Source of the DNA: Leucobacter ruminantium
GTDB lineage: Bacteria > Actinomycetota > Actinomycetes > Actinomycetales > Microbacteriaceae
Reading direction: 5' to 3'
Length of the DNA: 34,344 nt
NCBI RefSeq assembly: GCF_017565705.1
Contig: NZ_JAGDYL010000029.1
Span: 1 to 34,344, forward strand
Below are positions 1 through 8,810 of this stretch, piece after piece. A program made the translations under genes and the position numbers. A model generated the notes under the pieces. The model made no database searches. It was not told the origin of the DNA and was given only the letters and a program-made list of their open reading frames with translations. Position 1 is the stretch's first letter; each line of letters begins with the position of its first letter.

Positions 1-101
1 CGGGCGCGAGCCCGGGCCTCCGCCGTGTCCGCCGCGAACTTGCCGGTAGTTGAGACCCGAGTGTAGCTACCAGCGCGGGGTCCAGGATCACGGCTCCTCA
101 T
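1..101 (-). CDS. Possible 5' end of a leftward gene, cut by the window edge
   Basis: An open frame starts at ATG (99-101) on the minus strand and is still open at base 1. The 33 visible residues begin MRSRDPGPRAGSYTRVSTTG and continue in an Ala/Arg-rich stretch. No clear Shine-Dalgarno sequence precedes the ATG. I do not recognise a family; the fragment is too short to judge and could be a chance open frame in GC-rich DNA. It points away from the siderophore operon and so would belong to a different unit. Confidence 0.25.
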   Translation of the reverse strand, partial: MRSRDPGPRAGSYTRVSTTGKFAADTAEARARA

Positions 102-619
102 GCGAGCCGCAGAACAACGAATCCCGCGTGATGCCAGCATAGAGCTAACCGCTGTCAATCGAGAATGGCCCCGACCCTCACCCAAGGATCAGGGCCTTTC
201 TCGTGCTAGCGAGCTGAGTCAGGAACGCCCACGGCTCCCTCCACTAAGAAGCCGATAGAATTGGGTCGGTCTGGTAGCTCTCGGGAACTCGGTGGCGTGA
301 GCCTGCGGGCCGTGAGCGGCGCGCAGCACATTGTGTGCCTCATCGAATCTGTACCCGGTTGACCTCTTCGCGTAGTGCGGGTCGGTCCCGCCGAAGTACG
401 CCCCGCCCGTGTACCGCGCTGGCGCTGAAGGGCGGGCGGACGGCGCCTGTTCGGTGCCTATCGCGTGCTCTGACGAAGTGCGCTGGCCCGGTCCTCGACG
501 TGGGGGACTGTCCGACTAGCGGTGAATTTGGTCAGGCCTGACCAAAAGGAAAGGCGATGCCGCTGCCCAGTGCAAGGTGACCGGCTGACAGTCCCAGCGA
601 ACTCTGCTCAACGCATGGG
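102..619. other. Long gene-free stretch downstream of the siderophore operon
   Basis: About 520 bases with no gene I can support. Frames are open on both strands (for instance minus strand 220-514) but lack good starts, ribosome sites or recognisable domains. The only clear structure is a perfect palindrome at 527-546, listed separately. Base composition is mixed and resembles the island more than the GC-rich genes after 11 kb. It may be degenerate coding sequence at the left part of the island. Confidence 0.5.
527..546. repeat. Perfect 20-bp palindrome downstream of the ABC operon
   Basis: TTTGGTCAGGCCTGACCAAA is a perfect inverted repeat, 73 bases past the stop of the last operon gene. As RNA it can fold as an 8-bp stem with a GGCC loop, but no T-tract follows on either strand. 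The half-site TGGTC/GACCA resembles GntR-family (FadR type) half-sites, although the central spacing is wider than in those operators. Either a weak terminator of the leftward operon or a regulator site. Confidence 0.55.
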
Positions 620-2191
620 CTACCCCAGATCTATTTCGCCTGATGGTAACCACATTTCTTTGTCACGATGTGTGACCAGGATTACCGTTGACGGGCGAGC
701 TGACAAAGCCTCGGCGATATAACGCTCCGTGGCGATATCCAATGCGGATGTTGCTTCGTCGAGGATGAGAATGGGTGAATCTCTGAGGAGCGCACGCGCG
801 ATCGCCACACGTTGCCGTTCGCCTCCGGAGAGAGCGTTGCCGCGGTGTCCGACCTGTTGTTGGATACCTTCGGGATCCTGAGCAATGACGGGCTCTAGCG
901 CAGCTTGGCGTGCCGCTTCGATTACCTCTATATCGCTGGCTTCAGGGTTACCGATTCTGATGTTATCGGCGAGTGTTCCGGAGAACACGTCGGGGTTTTG
1001 AGGGACGTAGGCAATCTGTGCAGCGATCTGGTCGTAGTGAAGGTCCCTGAGATCGGCACCACCGATCGTAATGCTGCCCATGTCTGGATCGTCGAAGCGC
1101 ATAAGCAGGCTCAGGAGGGTACTCTTCCCGCTCCCTGTCGGGCCTTGGACGTTGACGGTTGACCCTTCGGGAATACTCACGGAGACGTTCTGCAAGGATG
1201 GAGCGTGAGTGACGTTCCGGATCTCAATGCTGTGCCCGTTGATGTCCCCAGCGCTTGCCGGTTCGGGGAGTACCGGCACCTCCCTGACGGCGCGGATCTG
1301 GTCTGCTGCGTTGCGGAGATCGTTGATGGCGAGTCCGGCGATCGCGAGCGCTTCAAGTGGGGCGGCCGCCCGAAGAGTCAGCATGATGATCGCGAGCATC
1401 ATGGGCGCATCGTAGGTTTCTGTCAGAACAAGCAATAGCAATACGCCTACGGTGGGGACGGCACCGATCAGCGTGGACAGCAGCATGGCTTGCGCCGTGG
1501 CGCGGTTCGTGTGGCGGAGAGCAGCTCGCTGTCCCTCCCAATGTTGGGCGGTACGGCTGACTGCATCTGCAGAGCCGAGAGCGGTGCGAAGTAGCTCCAG
1601 ATGGTCAAGGAACTCGTATGAGGCGTCGTTCGCGGATGCCTCTTCTCTCGCTCGTCCTGCATCAGCATCGGCAAGTGTGCGCTGGGCGAAGAACTGTATG
1701 ACGAAGGAAACGACAAGCAGGAGAGCGACCCCACCGGCGATACCGATGTCCGCAATGATCCACATTCCGACAACGACAAAAAGTGGGAGCAGCGGTGCGA
1801 CGATCAAGGTTTGGAGCTGATGAGCTGGCACACTCATGAGGAACGGGATGGTGCTGCCAGCGACGGTGCCGATGAAGGCACGGTTGGTCTCGGTGAACCA
1901 CGCCAGCTTCGCCCGTGCGAACGCTTCGCCGAGCATTTGGTAGAGCTGGACTGCGAGCCCTGCTCCAGTGAGGTAGCCACTGCGGGATACGAGAACTGTA
2001 ACCGTGATCGCGACCGCTGCGGCAGCGATAACCGCCAGCGGAGGCTGACGGTTGGCAATTGAGAACCCGAGCACGGTGTACGCGAGCGCCTCGATCAAAG
2101 CGACCAGTGCCCAGCCTCCCGATATGATCGTGAGTGTTCTCCGTGCTGAGGGGGCGAAGCCTTGCAGCATCTGAGCGAGAGAGATGCTCAT
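620..2191 (-). CDS. ABC half-transporter (permease-ATPase), siderophore type, second of a pair
   Basis: A 523-residue protein with an N-terminal exporter-fold transmembrane domain (about residues 1-310, six hydrophobic segments) fused to an ATP-binding domain. Walker A is GPTGSGKST (about residue 350), the signature is LSGGERQR, Walker B is ILILDEAT and the H-loop is VTHRD. Its ATG overlaps the upstream stop (ATGA, 2188-2191), so the two half-transporters are translationally coupled and probably form a heterodimer. Beside FecBCDE and SIP genes the best model is an IrtAB or YbtPQ-like importer of ferric siderophore; export of a siderophore is the alternative. It lacks the SIP domain that mycobacterial IrtA has at its N-terminus. 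It is the last gene of the operon. An in-frame upstream start near 2293 is rejected because it would bury the coupled ATG. Confidence 0.9.
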   Translation of the reverse strand: MSISLAQMLQGFAPSARRTLTIISGGWALVALIEALAYTVLGFSIANRQPPLAVIAAAAVAITVTVLVSRSGYLTGAGLAVQLYQMLGEAFARAKLAWFTETNRAFIGTVAGSTIPFLMSVPAHQLQTLIVAPLLPLFVVVGMWIIADIGIAGGVALLLVVSFVIQFFAQRTLADADAGRAREEASANDASYEFLDHLELLRTALGSADAVSRTAQHWEGQRAALRHTNRATAQAMLLSTLIGAVPTVGVLLLLVLTETYDAPMMLAIIMLTLRAAAPLEALAIAGLAINDLRNAADQIRAVREVPVLPEPASAGDINGHSIEIRNVTHAPSLQNVSVSIPEGSTVNVQGPTGSGKSTLLSLLMRFDDPDMGSITIGGADLRDLHYDQIAAQIAYVPQNPDVFSGTLADNIRIGNPEASDIEVIEAARQAALEPVIAQDPEGIQQQVGHRGNALSGGERQRVAIARALLRDSPILILDEATSALDIATERYIAEALSARPSTVILVTHRDKEMWLPSGEIDLG

Positions 2192-3795
2192 TGACTCACT
2201 CCTGTCTTCTCGCGGCTCAGGCTGTCTAGTGAGAGCCGCACATCGGCCATCTCTGCGATACGTGGATCGTGGGTGACGATGACCATGGCACATCCTTGCT
2301 GTTTGGTCATCGTGCGCAGCTCGTGAAGGACTCGATTGCTGGTCGTGTCGTCGAGCGCGCTGGTTGGTTCGTCCAGCAGAATCGTCGGTGCGGAGCTCAG
2401 GAAGGCTCTCGCTATTCCTAAGCGCTGGCGTTCCCCTCCGGAGAGGAATTCAGTCGGGGTATTGAGCGGGAGTTCGAGCTGTGCCCGCCGAAGCGCTTCC
2501 AGGAGGGACTCGTCATCGGTCTTGGACGAGCCGAGGCTGACTGTGGCTCTGATAGTGCCGGGAAGGAGATCGCCGCCCTGCGGAATGAGCAATACCTGTC
2601 GGTGTGGCGCAGATTCTGCGTCGCTGCCGCCCAGTCGGATTTCTCCTTCGTGCGCCATATCGAGTCCGGCGACGAACCGCAGGAGCGTCGACTTCCCTGA
2701 GCCGCTTGGTCCAGTGATTGTGGTCACGGTGCCAGGCTCGAAGGTATGCGTGAGGCTGCGCACGAGCGGGCGATCATCCTGCATAAGCGTGAGTCCCGAC
2801 AGTCGCAGCCCCTGGGCCACACCGTTCTTGATACTTCGCGTTACGGGAAGCGTTGGTCCTGCAAGGAACTTTGTGATGCGCTGTGCCGCCACTCGGCCGC
2901 TTCGGATGTAATCGATGCCGTGACCCAACCGCATGGCTGGTGTGACGATCGCGAGTCCAAAGAACAGCATCGCCGCAAGCACCTCTGGCTGCTGGTCATA
3001 CCCGACCGCGTAAGCGATCGCGTAGGTGGCGACAGCTTGCAGGAATGCCGTTGCGACAGCGGAGAACGTGGAGACCTTTCGGACGTAGCCGACGAATCCC
3101 TCAGTGAAGCTGCAGGTGGCTCGCGCATAGTCGGAAGCCGCACCACTGGTCACCCCGTAGATGCGGCAGGTGCGCATGCCTGCGGCGTAGTCATCGACCG
3201 CCGTAAGGATCTCTCCCATGACCCTCGTGGTCTGCTCACCGTACCGGGCAGACATGCGCGGCACAACAACCAAGAAGTGTACGGTCGCAAGTGCCCCCGG
3301 AATCAGGACAAGAAGGCCGATCGGACCAGCGTATGCGAGCAGCAGCGCAATCGAGGTAAGCGGCACGATCACGAGCGTGGCAATCTCCGACGGGAAGTGC
3401 GCGACCATATGGTGCAGCGCAGCCACGTCATCTCCGATCAGCCGTCTGAGGTCGTTGCCGCTGTACTTCGAGATCTCGCGCATGGGCATCTCCGCAAGGT
3501 GTTCAGCGGTTCGGCGCCGAAGGCTTGAGGCGAATCTGGCCTCTCCTTCGTGAGCGAGCCAGGAAGAAGACGCTGAAAGCGCTGCCCCGAGTACCCACGC
3601 CGTACACGCCCACAACACGGAGTCGAGACCAGGTTCTGCAATGAGCCGCACGACGCACCACAGTGCCCCGAGCATGGCGAGGCCGCTCCCGGCAGCGGTG
3701 AGCACAGCGAAATTGAGCTGCCAACGCCCTGTTTTCAGTGCCCGACGCAGCGGTGTTCTCAGCCCGGCGGCATCCTTCGTTCCTTGGACGCTCAT
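2188..3795 (-). CDS. ABC half-transporter (permease-ATPase), siderophore type, first of a pair
   Basis: A 535-residue fused transmembrane/ATPase half-transporter. The N-terminal two thirds hold about six membrane helices. The ATPase part has Walker A GPSGSGKST, a Q-loop in LLIPQGGD, signature LSGGERQR, Walker B TILLDEPT and an H in VTHDPR. The start is ATG at 3793-3795: it overlaps the FecE-like stop by ATGA and has GGAG about seven bases upstream. A start 30 bases further upstream would lie inside the FecE gene. Together with the following half-transporter it forms a pair like IrtA/IrtB or YbtP/YbtQ, exporter-fold proteins that import ferric siderophores. Whether this pair imports or exports cannot be read from sequence. 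All neighbours upstream are iron-siderophore uptake genes, which favours import. Confidence 0.9.
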   Translation of the reverse strand: MSVQGTKDAAGLRTPLRRALKTGRWQLNFAVLTAAGSGLAMLGALWCVVRLIAEPGLDSVLWACTAWVLGAALSASSSWLAHEGEARFASSLRRRTAEHLAEMPMREISKYSGNDLRRLIGDDVAALHHMVAHFPSEIATLVIVPLTSIALLLAYAGPIGLLVLIPGALATVHFLVVVPRMSARYGEQTTRVMGEILTAVDDYAAGMRTCRIYGVTSGAASDYARATCSFTEGFVGYVRKVSTFSAVATAFLQAVATYAIAYAVGYDQQPEVLAAMLFFGLAIVTPAMRLGHGIDYIRSGRVAAQRITKFLAGPTLPVTRSIKNGVAQGLRLSGLTLMQDDRPLVRSLTHTFEPGTVTTITGPSGSGKSTLLRFVAGLDMAHEGEIRLGGSDAESAPHRQVLLIPQGGDLLPGTIRATVSLGSSKTDDESLLEALRRAQLELPLNTPTEFLSGGERQRLGIARAFLSSAPTILLDEPTSALDDTTSNRVLHELRTMTKQQGCAMVIVTHDPRIAEMADVRLSLDSLSREKTGVSQ

Positions 3796-4670
3796 CGTGC
3801 GTCTCCACTTCTCGTGCTTGACCACGCACGCTGATCACGCGTTCTGCCGAGCGGTACGACCTGCGGTGTGCCTGCCACGGGATCCGGCACGACACGGCAT
3901 GGTAGATTGAAGACCCGCTCGATCATCTCCTCAGTGATGACCTTTTGGGGGTCTCCTTCCGCGACGATGGTCCCATCACGCATCACGATGAGATGCGTTG
4001 CGTAGCGTGCGGCCTGGTTGAGGTCGTGCAGCACGGCCACCAGGGTGCGCCCCGAGTGGTGAAGGTCGGTGAATAGCTCGAGCAGCTCGATCTGGTGAGT
4101 GAGATCGAGATACGTGGTGGGCTCGTCGAGCAGCAGAATGTCGGTCTGCTGAGCGAGCGCCATGGCGACCCAGACCCGTTGACGTTGCCCACCCGAGAGT
4201 TCATCCACAAGGCGGCCAGAGAGGTTGCGCACACCGGTCGCGTCCATCGCCTCGGAAACGGCGGCCTCGTCGGTTTCGGTCCATTGCTTGATGAGGTTCT
4301 GGTAGGGGTATCTGCCTCGCGAGATCAGGTCGGCGACGCGGATGCCATCGGGGGCGGTGGAAGACTGCGGGAGTAGACCGAGGCGACGCGCAACTTCTTT
4401 GATGGGGTACTCGTGAATGCTGCGCCCATCGAGCACGACCTGGCCTGCTTCGGGTTTCAGGAGGCGGGAGAGACCTCGGAGCATCGTGGACTTGCCGCAG
4501 GCGTTAGGGCCGATGATCACCGTGAACGAACCGTCGGGGATCGTGACGGAGAGATCCCGGGAGATCGAGCGCTTATCGTATGCGAGAGCCAGATGCACGG
4601 CGCGTAAACGTGACTCAGTGCTCGTAGGTGTGTGGTCTCTCGTAAAGGTGAGAGGTTCCGTTCGAGTCAT
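3792..4670 (-). CDS. Ferric siderophore ABC transporter ATP-binding protein (FecE/FepC type)
   Basis: A 292-residue cytoplasmic ATPase energising the two FecCD-type permeases encoded just upstream. Walker A is GPNACGKST (residues 54-62), followed by LPQSS (Q-loop), signature LSGGQRQR, Walker B ILLLDEPTTYLD and LHDLNQAARYA (H-loop). The NAC variant of Walker A and the TTYLD-LTHQIE stretch are typical of FepC/FecE ATPases for iron-siderophore uptake. ATG overlaps the stop of the upstream permease (ATGA, 4667-4670), and its own stop overlaps the next start in the same way. The last 25 or so residues after the conserved domain are basic and unconserved. Confidence 0.95.
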   Translation of the reverse strand: MTRTEPLTFTRDHTPTSTESRLRAVHLALAYDKRSISRDLSVTIPDGSFTVIIGPNACGKSTMLRGLSRLLKPEAGQVVLDGRSIHEYPIKEVARRLGLLPQSSTAPDGIRVADLISRGRYPYQNLIKQWTETDEAAVSEAMDATGVRNLSGRLVDELSGGQRQRVWVAMALAQQTDILLLDEPTTYLDLTHQIELLELFTDLHHSGRTLVAVLHDLNQAARYATHLIVMRDGTIVAEGDPQKVITEEMIERVFNLPCRVVPDPVAGTPQVVPLGRTRDQRAWSSTRSGDAR

Positions 4671-5746
4671 ATGGACTTTCTCGTTTCTCGAATAAGGAGC
4701 CAGATCAGGTAGAGGCCACCGAGACAGACGGTGATCAAACCAACCGGTATCGGCCTGTATGCTTCGGCGATGAGGAGCGAGAGGGTGTGGGCGCCGGCGA
4801 GGAGTGCTGCTCCCATGCAGGCCGCAGAGCCTACGGTGACGCCAGGGGTTCGGGCGAGACGCCTGGCAAGTTGCGGGGCCGAGAGCGCTACGAACCCGAT
4901 GGGGCCTGCAGCTGCGGTCACGAGTGCCGTTGCAGCGACTCCGATGATGAGAAGTACTGGACGGGCATGGTTCGCATTGACTCCCTGGGCGAGCGCGGCA
5001 TCATCCCCCAGCTCAAGCTGTCTGAGCGACGGCGAGAGCATCACGACCAGAATGAAGATGATGAGTCCCCCGATAGAAGCGGGGATCAGGCCCTCCCAAC
5101 TGACCCGGCTCAAGGAACCCGCCGCCCAGAAGCCGACGCTCATCGCATCGGTGATGTCTGCTCGGGTGACGAGGTAGATGTTGACGGCTCCGAGCATGGC
5201 CGAGACCGCGATGCCGACGATGATCAGCCGGAAGCCCTGCACCCCGCGTCGATATGCCAGGAGGTAGACGACCGCTGCCGTGGCGAGCCCACCGATCAGC
5301 GCTGCACTAGCGATACCCCAGTAGTGCTTCGTTCCGATCATCAGTACGGTGACCACGACTGCGGTGTATGCGCCGGCGTCGAAACCGATCACGTCGGGAG
5401 AGCCCAGGGGGTTGCGGGTGAGCGATTGGAAGATCGCGCCGCCGATGCCAAGCAGCGCACCGAAGAGCACAGCAGCGATAGCCACTGGGAGTCGCCACTC
5501 TGTCACGATCATCCGCTGGAACTCGGCTCCATGCCCTGTGAGTGCTGTCACGACTTCGAGCGGGTTGAGCGGGTAGTCTCCGAAGCCCAGTGCGAGCACC
5601 GCCACGGCCAGGGCGATGAGGAGGAGAATGGTGTTGACCGTTGCGCTTCGCGCGCTCCATCGAAGCGCGGCGATCCCGCCGACGCGCACTTGACTATCCC
5701 GATACCCGAAATCGATGTGCGAATCGGGTTTGATCTGCATACTCAT
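4667..5746 (-). CDS. Ferric siderophore ABC transporter permease (FecCD family), second subunit
   Basis: A 359-residue permease with about nine to ten membrane helices. It has the family hallmarks LPVAIAAVLFGALLGIGGAI, then SLTRNPLGSPDVIGFDAGA and, near the C-terminus, GPIGFVALSAPQLARRL, the loop that contacts the ATPase. It begins MSMQIKP at ATG 5744-5746, which overlaps the stop of the first permease as ATGA; a longer upstream frame would lie wholly inside that gene. It forms the membrane channel with the preceding permease, fed by the lipoprotein receptor and driven by the FecE-like ATPase. The unusual 35-residue polar N-terminus precedes the first helix. Confidence 0.93.
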   Translation of the reverse strand: MSMQIKPDSHIDFGYRDSQVRVGGIAALRWSARSATVNTILLLIALAVAVLALGFGDYPLNPLEVVTALTGHGAEFQRMIVTEWRLPVAIAAVLFGALLGIGGAIFQSLTRNPLGSPDVIGFDAGAYTAVVVTVLMIGTKHYWGIASAALIGGLATAAVVYLLAYRRGVQGFRLIIVGIAVSAMLGAVNIYLVTRADITDAMSVGFWAAGSLSRVSWEGLIPASIGGLIIFILVVMLSPSLRQLELGDDAALAQGVNANHARPVLLIIGVAATALVTAAAGPIGFVALSAPQLARRLARTPGVTVGSAACMGAALLAGAHTLSLLIAEAYRPIPVGLITVCLGGLYLIWLLIRETRKSI

Positions 5747-6795
5747 AGACCGGAGGCCTTTCTGCGCCGCACAAGTGTGATCAGCACCGGAGCGCCGATC
5801 ACAGCGGTCATGACCCCTGCCTCGATCTCTCCAGGACGTGCGATCACGCGGCCGAGCACGTCGGCACCGAGCACCAGTACCGGGGAAGCAATCACTGTGT
5901 AGGCGATGATCCACCGCTGATCGGGGCCTGTGAGCCACCGAACGAGATGAGGCACGGCGAGCCCGACGAATGCGATCCCACCGGTGAGTGCGTTAGCGCC
6001 TCCCGCGAGGAGCGTCACCGCGATGAGCCCGATCGTGCGAGTACGCTTGACGTTCGCCCCAAGAGAGGCGGCTTGATCGTCGCCAAGCGCTACGGCGTTG
6101 AGTGAGCCCGAGATGATCAATGCCAGCAGCAGCCCCATTACGGTCAACGGCAGCACCGTGAGCGTGTCCGAGACCGGGACTCGTGCGAGTGATCCGAGAC
6201 TCCAGTTGCGGAACGACCGGAACGTCTCCTCGTCAATGAGCTGCAGGAAGGTCGAGAACGCCGTCAATACAGCGGCAAGCGCGATACCTGCGAGCACGAG
6301 CGTAACCGGTGAGACCGCACCGCGTCCGCCTGCACCGATGAGATAGACGAGCACTGTCGCGGAGACCGCGCCGATGAAAGAGAACCAGACGTAGCCGGCG
6401 ATCCCTGTCACCCCAAATACCCCGACCCCGACCGTGATGGCAAACCCGGCGCCCGCGTTAACGCCTAGGATGCCGGGATCAGCAAGCGGGTTGCGAGTGA
6501 TGGCTTGAATGAGTGCACCTGCGACACCAAAGGCTGCGCCCGCGACGATACCGACGAGCGTGCGCGGCACGCGCAGCGTCCACACGATCGAAGATGCTTC
6601 AGTGCCGTCCGGGGTGAAGACAGTGCGCCAGACCTCAGTGATAGGAAGCGGGTTCGCGCCGTAGGTGATACTAAGCACGAGCACTGCTCCTAGTGCGGAG
6701 ATGAGCACCACGATCCCGAGGAGCCGACGCCGAACCATCGGATCACCGGTTGCTGGTAGTCGTGTCGTCGTCTGAGCATTCGCAAGGGAGACCAT
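5743..6795 (-). CDS. Ferric siderophore ABC transporter permease (FecCD family), first subunit
   Basis: A 350-residue FecCD-type permease. Visible hallmarks are RVPRTLVGIVAGAAFGVAGA, AITRNPLADPGILGVNAGAG and GGIAFVGLAVPHLVRWLTG, with about ten hydrophobic segments. The start is ATG 6793-6795 preceded by AGGA. It lies 75 bases after the lipoprotein gene; that gap holds a GC hairpin (6823-6853) that may adjust the ratio of receptor to permease mRNA. Its stop overlaps the next start (ATGA). It partners with the second permease to form the heterodimeric channel common in Gram-positive siderophore importers. Confidence 0.94.
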   Translation of the reverse strand: MVSLANAQTTTRLPATGDPMVRRRLLGIVVLISALGAVLVLSITYGANPLPITEVWRTVFTPDGTEASSIVWTLRVPRTLVGIVAGAAFGVAGALIQAITRNPLADPGILGVNAGAGFAITVGVGVFGVTGIAGYVWFSFIGAVSATVLVYLIGAGGRGAVSPVTLVLAGIALAAVLTAFSTFLQLIDEETFRSFRNWSLGSLARVPVSDTLTVLPLTVMGLLLALIISGSLNAVALGDDQAASLGANVKRTRTIGLIAVTLLAGGANALTGGIAFVGLAVPHLVRWLTGPDQRWIIAYTVIASPVLVLGADVLGRVIARPGEIEAGVMTAVIGAPVLITLVRRRKASGL

Positions 6796-6822
6796 CTCTG
6801 TTCCTGACTAGTGGTTGTGAGA

Positions 6823-6853
6823 GGGCGCGGTGCCGGAGTGCGACGCCGCGCCC
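6823..6853 (-). terminator. Intercistronic hairpin between receptor and permease genes
   Basis: GGGCGCGG (6823-6830) pairs with CCGCGCCC (6846-6853) across a 15-base loop, with no T-run. In receptor-first operons such hairpins often stabilise the upstream mRNA or partly terminate, giving more binding protein than permease. Which of these applies here is inference. Confidence 0.5.
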
Positions 6854-6870
6854 CCGGATCGATTGCGCTG

Positions 6871-7932
6871 TTAGAACTTCTCTGCAATCATCGGCGCGAC
6901 CTGCTCAGCGGCCCAGGCGTTCCCGATTGGGCCACCGCTGGTGATTGCCCAGAGAAGATCGCCGCCGTCCTCGGCCTTTGGCGGGAACTGGATGAACTTG
7001 CCAGACTTCACTGCTCCAAGGTTCATGAAGAGTTCCGTACCGGTCACATGCTGTTCCATTTCTTCAGGGGTCGTCGCTTCGCTCTGGCCTAGCAGCAGTA
7101 CGTCGGCGTCGATTTTTGCGATCAACTCATCGCTAACCATGGTGTCCTGAGCGAACTCGGCGGCGTTCGGGTTGGGGGAGAAGCCGAGATCGGTGAGGAA
7201 TAGCTCAGGGGCTGATCCGTTTTGTGAGAAATACTGAAGCCCGTTCGCCGGGCCATAGTAGATCGCCCAGGTCGCCGTCTTCCCGGCGAACTCGGGGTGC
7301 TCTGCACGGATCCCCGAGAACAACTCGTCGTGCTCGGCGATCACTGCCTCTGCCGCGTCGCTCAGATCAAGCGTCTCACCGAGGATGCGGATCGAGTCCT
7401 GCCACGGGATCATCCGCTGGTCGGGAGCAGGGCTGGTCACAACCGGAGCGATTTTGGCGAGTCGATCGTAGATGTCCTTGACTTCGCCAAACCCCGGTAC
7501 CCAGCCCACGGTCACGATGAGATCAGGCTTGGCCGCGGCGATCGCTTCCACTGGCACATCCTCACCACGGACGAACTCGTAGGTTTCGAGTTTCGACGCT
7601 CCGTGCGCTTCGAGGTAGCCGCCCTCGCTGATCATGCTCGAGTTCAGCACCGGAGTTACACCGAGTGAGAGAAGCAGCTCCGTGTCAACGCCATTCGGCA
7701 CGATTGCCGCGATTCGCTCGGGACGTTCTTCGAGCACTGTCTCTCCGTAGGGAGACTCAAGAGCCAACGGGTACTCTGTCTTACCTTCGGCTGCCGGAAG
7801 CAGGCTCGACGTTTCCGTACTAGCGCCGGAATCGTGTGCGGGAGCATCCGATGCGCAGCCGGAGAACAACAGGACGGCGGTGAGTGCCGCGCCGACCAGT
7901 GCGCTCTTTCGTAAACGTGTGCTGAGGGACAT
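6871..7932 (-). CDS. Iron-siderophore ABC transporter substrate-binding lipoprotein
   Basis: A 353-residue lipoprotein: basic N-terminus, hydrophobic stretch, then lipobox LFSGC with lipidation at Cys26 and a Ser/Thr-rich linker. The mature part is a helical-backbone class III binding protein (FecB/FhuD type): RPERIAAIVPNGVDTELLLSLG early, KPDLIVTVGW in the middle, and ISGG-like SGGPIGNAWAAEQVAP near the end. Start ATG 7930-7932 has GAAAGG six bases upstream. It lies 12 bases after the SIP gene and is followed by the permeases, so it is the extracellular receptor of this importer. The ligand (catecholate, hydroxamate or other) cannot be told from sequence. Confidence 0.93.
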   Translation of the reverse strand: MSLSTRLRKSALVGAALTAVLLFSGCASDAPAHDSGASTETSSLLPAAEGKTEYPLALESPYGETVLEERPERIAAIVPNGVDTELLLSLGVTPVLNSSMISEGGYLEAHGASKLETYEFVRGEDVPVEAIAAAKPDLIVTVGWVPGFGEVKDIYDRLAKIAPVVTSPAPDQRMIPWQDSIRILGETLDLSDAAEAVIAEHDELFSGIRAEHPEFAGKTATWAIYYGPANGLQYFSQNGSAPELFLTDLGFSPNPNAAEFAQDTMVSDELIAKIDADVLLLGQSEATTPEEMEQHVTGTELFMNLGAVKSGKFIQFPPKAEDGGDLLWAITSGGPIGNAWAAEQVAPMIAEKF

Positions 7933-7944
7933 GAATGCCTTTCG

Positions 7945-8805
7945 TTAGTGGATTGAATCGGAACGGTCCGCCTGCTCTGGTGTAGGCAAACCGCAGTGTC
8001 CACGCCTCCAGTAGCCGGTGAAACTGACCGCCTGGCGAGGAATGCCGCGTTCGTTGACGAGATATCGTCGGGTCGCCTGGACTTCTGACTGCTCACCGGC
8101 CACCCAGACGAAGAGGTTCTCAGCCGGAAGGTCGCGATCCTGCAGCGCCGCACAGAGCGTCCGTTCCGTCTTTTCCTTGCTGGGTTCTGCGACCAGCCAG
8201 TGCACTTCGAATAGATCTGGGCTCGTGAGGGGGTAGATGTAGTCGCCGTTCGGGACGGTAATGAACGCTTCACCTTCACTGTTCGGCGCGAGTTCCTCGA
8301 GGAATCTCGCAATCGCGGGGATTGCTGTGTCGTCCCCGAGTAACACTGACCGGTTGACGTCCTTCGGCAGCGGGAGCGTCTTACCCGGCCCGACGACCGG
8401 GATGGGGTCCCCGATGGCAACCGTCTTCGCCCAGGTCGAGGCGTAACCATCACCATGCAGGATGATGTCGAGGTCTAGCTCTCCAGCACCGGAATCGAAC
8501 CTTCGCACGGTATAGGCCCGCGCGATCGGCCTGCGCCCCGGCGCAAAGGTGACTCGCCCGTTTTCAATCACGGGCAGCACTGGAGTGTCCTCGCCAGGGT
8601 AAGGGAAGAGCAGCCGGACATCGTCGTCGAAGTTTGGGCTGAGGAACTCCGCAGTGAAGTTGCCATTGGAGCCGGTGAACTCCTTGAGCTCGGCGCCTGT
8701 CAGCGTGATGCGCCGCATCACTGGTGTCACGTCGGCAAGCCTTGCAACCTCTAGTGAGCGGATCCCCACTGGCATGAGGCAGACGGGTCGGGCAGCAGCA
8801 GGCAA
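7945..8805 (-). CDS. Siderophore-interacting protein (SIP), FAD/NAD(P)H ferric-siderophore reductase
   Basis: A SIP-family flavoprotein that releases iron from imported ferric siderophore by reduction in the cytoplasm. The N-terminal FAD-binding barrel has the RAYTVRR motif (about residues 96-102). The C-terminal SIP domain has LLGDDTAIPAI, FVWVAGEQSE and YWRRG, which bind NAD(P)H. I choose TTG at 8803-8805: an excellent AAGGAGG (8811-8817) sits five bases upstream and the next residues lead into the conserved fold. In-frame ATG (8835) and GTG (8847) lie further upstream with no ribosome site and would place the strong AAGGAGG inside the gene. This is the first gene of the operon, next to a DtxR-like iron box. 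The mycobacterial IrtA carries such a domain fused to the transporter; here it is a separate protein. Confidence 0.9.
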   Translation of the reverse strand: MPAAARPVCLMPVGIRSLEVARLADVTPVMRRITLTGAELKEFTGSNGNFTAEFLSPNFDDDVRLLFPYPGEDTPVLPVIENGRVTFAPGRRPIARAYTVRRFDSGAGELDLDIILHGDGYASTWAKTVAIGDPIPVVGPGKTLPLPKDVNRSVLLGDDTAIPAIARFLEELAPNSEGEAFITVPNGDYIYPLTSPDLFEVHWLVAEPSKEKTERTLCAALQDRDLPAENLFVWVAGEQSEVQATRRYLVNERGIPRQAVSFTGYWRRGHCGLPTPEQADRSDSIH

Positions 8806-8810
8806 GAGTG

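Noticed and set aside
350..359. TGTACCCGGT, identical to the first ten bases of the IS481-type terminus at 34218
   Set aside because: Similarity ends after ten bases, no CTAG target is adjacent and no transposase trace is seen nearby; probably chance.
220..514. Open frame on the minus strand in the gene-free left end
   Set aside because: No start codon with a ribosome site and no family; at most a decayed fragment.
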